Shown here piece by piece: positions 12,165 to 12,260 of a stretch of DNA of 12,260 nt. Each line of letters starts with the position of its first letter. The stretch's first letter is position 1. A program made the translations under genes and the position numbers. This DNA is from Thermobaculum sp042408415. Its GTDB lineage: Bacteria; Chloroflexota; Chloroflexia; Thermobaculales; Thermobaculaceae. The notes under the pieces are model-generated. The model ran no database searches. It was given only the letters and a program-made list of their open reading frames with translations, and was not told the DNA's origin. The stretch lies in NCBI GenBank assembly GCA_042408415.1, contig JBHORE010000088.1:1-12260 (forward strand), read 5' to 3'.

Positions 12165-12260
12165 CTAGGAGCTACCTATGAGCACGCCGGAGGCGAACAC
12201 CAGCGCTCCACCCAACACCACCTGCAGGACGGACTTCCAGAAGCTCATCTGGAAGTACCG
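12165..12260 (-). CDS. Partial membrane protein, C-terminal end only (runs off right edge)
   Basis: The minus strand is open from the window edge to a TAG at 12167-12165, giving 31 codons. The visible end is a hydrophobic, Gly/Ala-rich segment, VLQVVLGGALVFASGVLIG, with a short SS tail: a single membrane helix at or near the C-terminus. An ATG at 12248 lies in frame, but no Shine-Dalgarno site is visible in the 12 bases before it, so the gene probably continues beyond the window. The minus-facing terminator just downstream supports this strand. The plus strand over the same bases also shows an open frame with a good Shine-Dalgarno site (see findings), so certainty is moderate. Confidence 0.55.
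   Translation of the reverse strand, partial: RYFQMSFWKSVLQVVLGGALVFASGVLIGSS

Noticed and set aside
12178..12260. Plus-strand gene starting at 12178 with a good Shine-Dalgarno site
   Set aside because: Not annotated because the minus-facing terminator and membrane-like minus frame fit better; kept as a finding because it cannot be excluded.

Overview
This window is about 12.3 kb of gene-dense bacterial DNA, G+C-rich at roughly 58-60% by eye. ATA, AGG and CTA codons are frequent, coding strands are purine-rich, several starts are GTG or TTG, and Shine-Dalgarno sites are mostly strong AGGAGG types. With the gene families present, this fits a thermophilic Chloroflexota-like bacterium such as a Thermobaculum or Thermomicrobia relative. 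That assignment is an inference from style, not proof. I see no rRNA, tRNA, CRISPR array, insertion sequence or phage gene.

Left part (1-4900): a probable partial gene runs off the left edge on the minus strand. Divergent from it is a YeiH/UPF0324-type membrane transporter (267-1547). A perfect 28-bp palindrome separates the transporter from a convergent, large cytoplasmic GH78 alpha-L-rhamnosidase (1594-4392, minus). The rhamnosidase has its own promoter with an overlapping inverted repeat. Upstream of it, also on minus, is a stand-alone CheY-like receiver protein (4491-4880).

Middle part (4939-9157): a minus-strand pair encodes an iron-sulfur family-4-like uracil-DNA glycosylase and a membrane-anchored alpha/beta hydrolase. 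Across a short intergenic region full of small repeats lies a divergent DinB/ClbS-type four-helix protein. It ends in a CTAG shared with the stop codon of a convergent 211-aa orphan protein. The orphan lies downstream of an MFS transporter, and two mutually exclusive hairpins sit between the two genes.

Right part (9158-12260): divergent from the MFS gene is a four-helix membrane protein with a C-terminal PH-like soluble domain. It is followed by a tight tandem pair of ferritin-like proteins. The first has a Tat signal. The second has none, but carries a C-terminal Gly-rich linker, hydrophobic segment and basic tail. Both keep a full set of candidate di-iron ligands. A hairpin terminator separates them from a convergent SnoaL-like protein whose Shine-Dalgarno site is buried in a leader hairpin. 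A minus-strand membrane-peptide fragment with its own terminator runs off the right edge.

The genes do not form one pathway. The most coherent modules are the two-gene ferritin operon, the UDG/hydrolase operon with its divergent DinB neighbour, and the MFS/orphan pair. The best candidate for something undescribed is the ferritin-like pair, which may be a Tat-exported partner carrying a signal-less, tail-anchored paralogue out of the cell.
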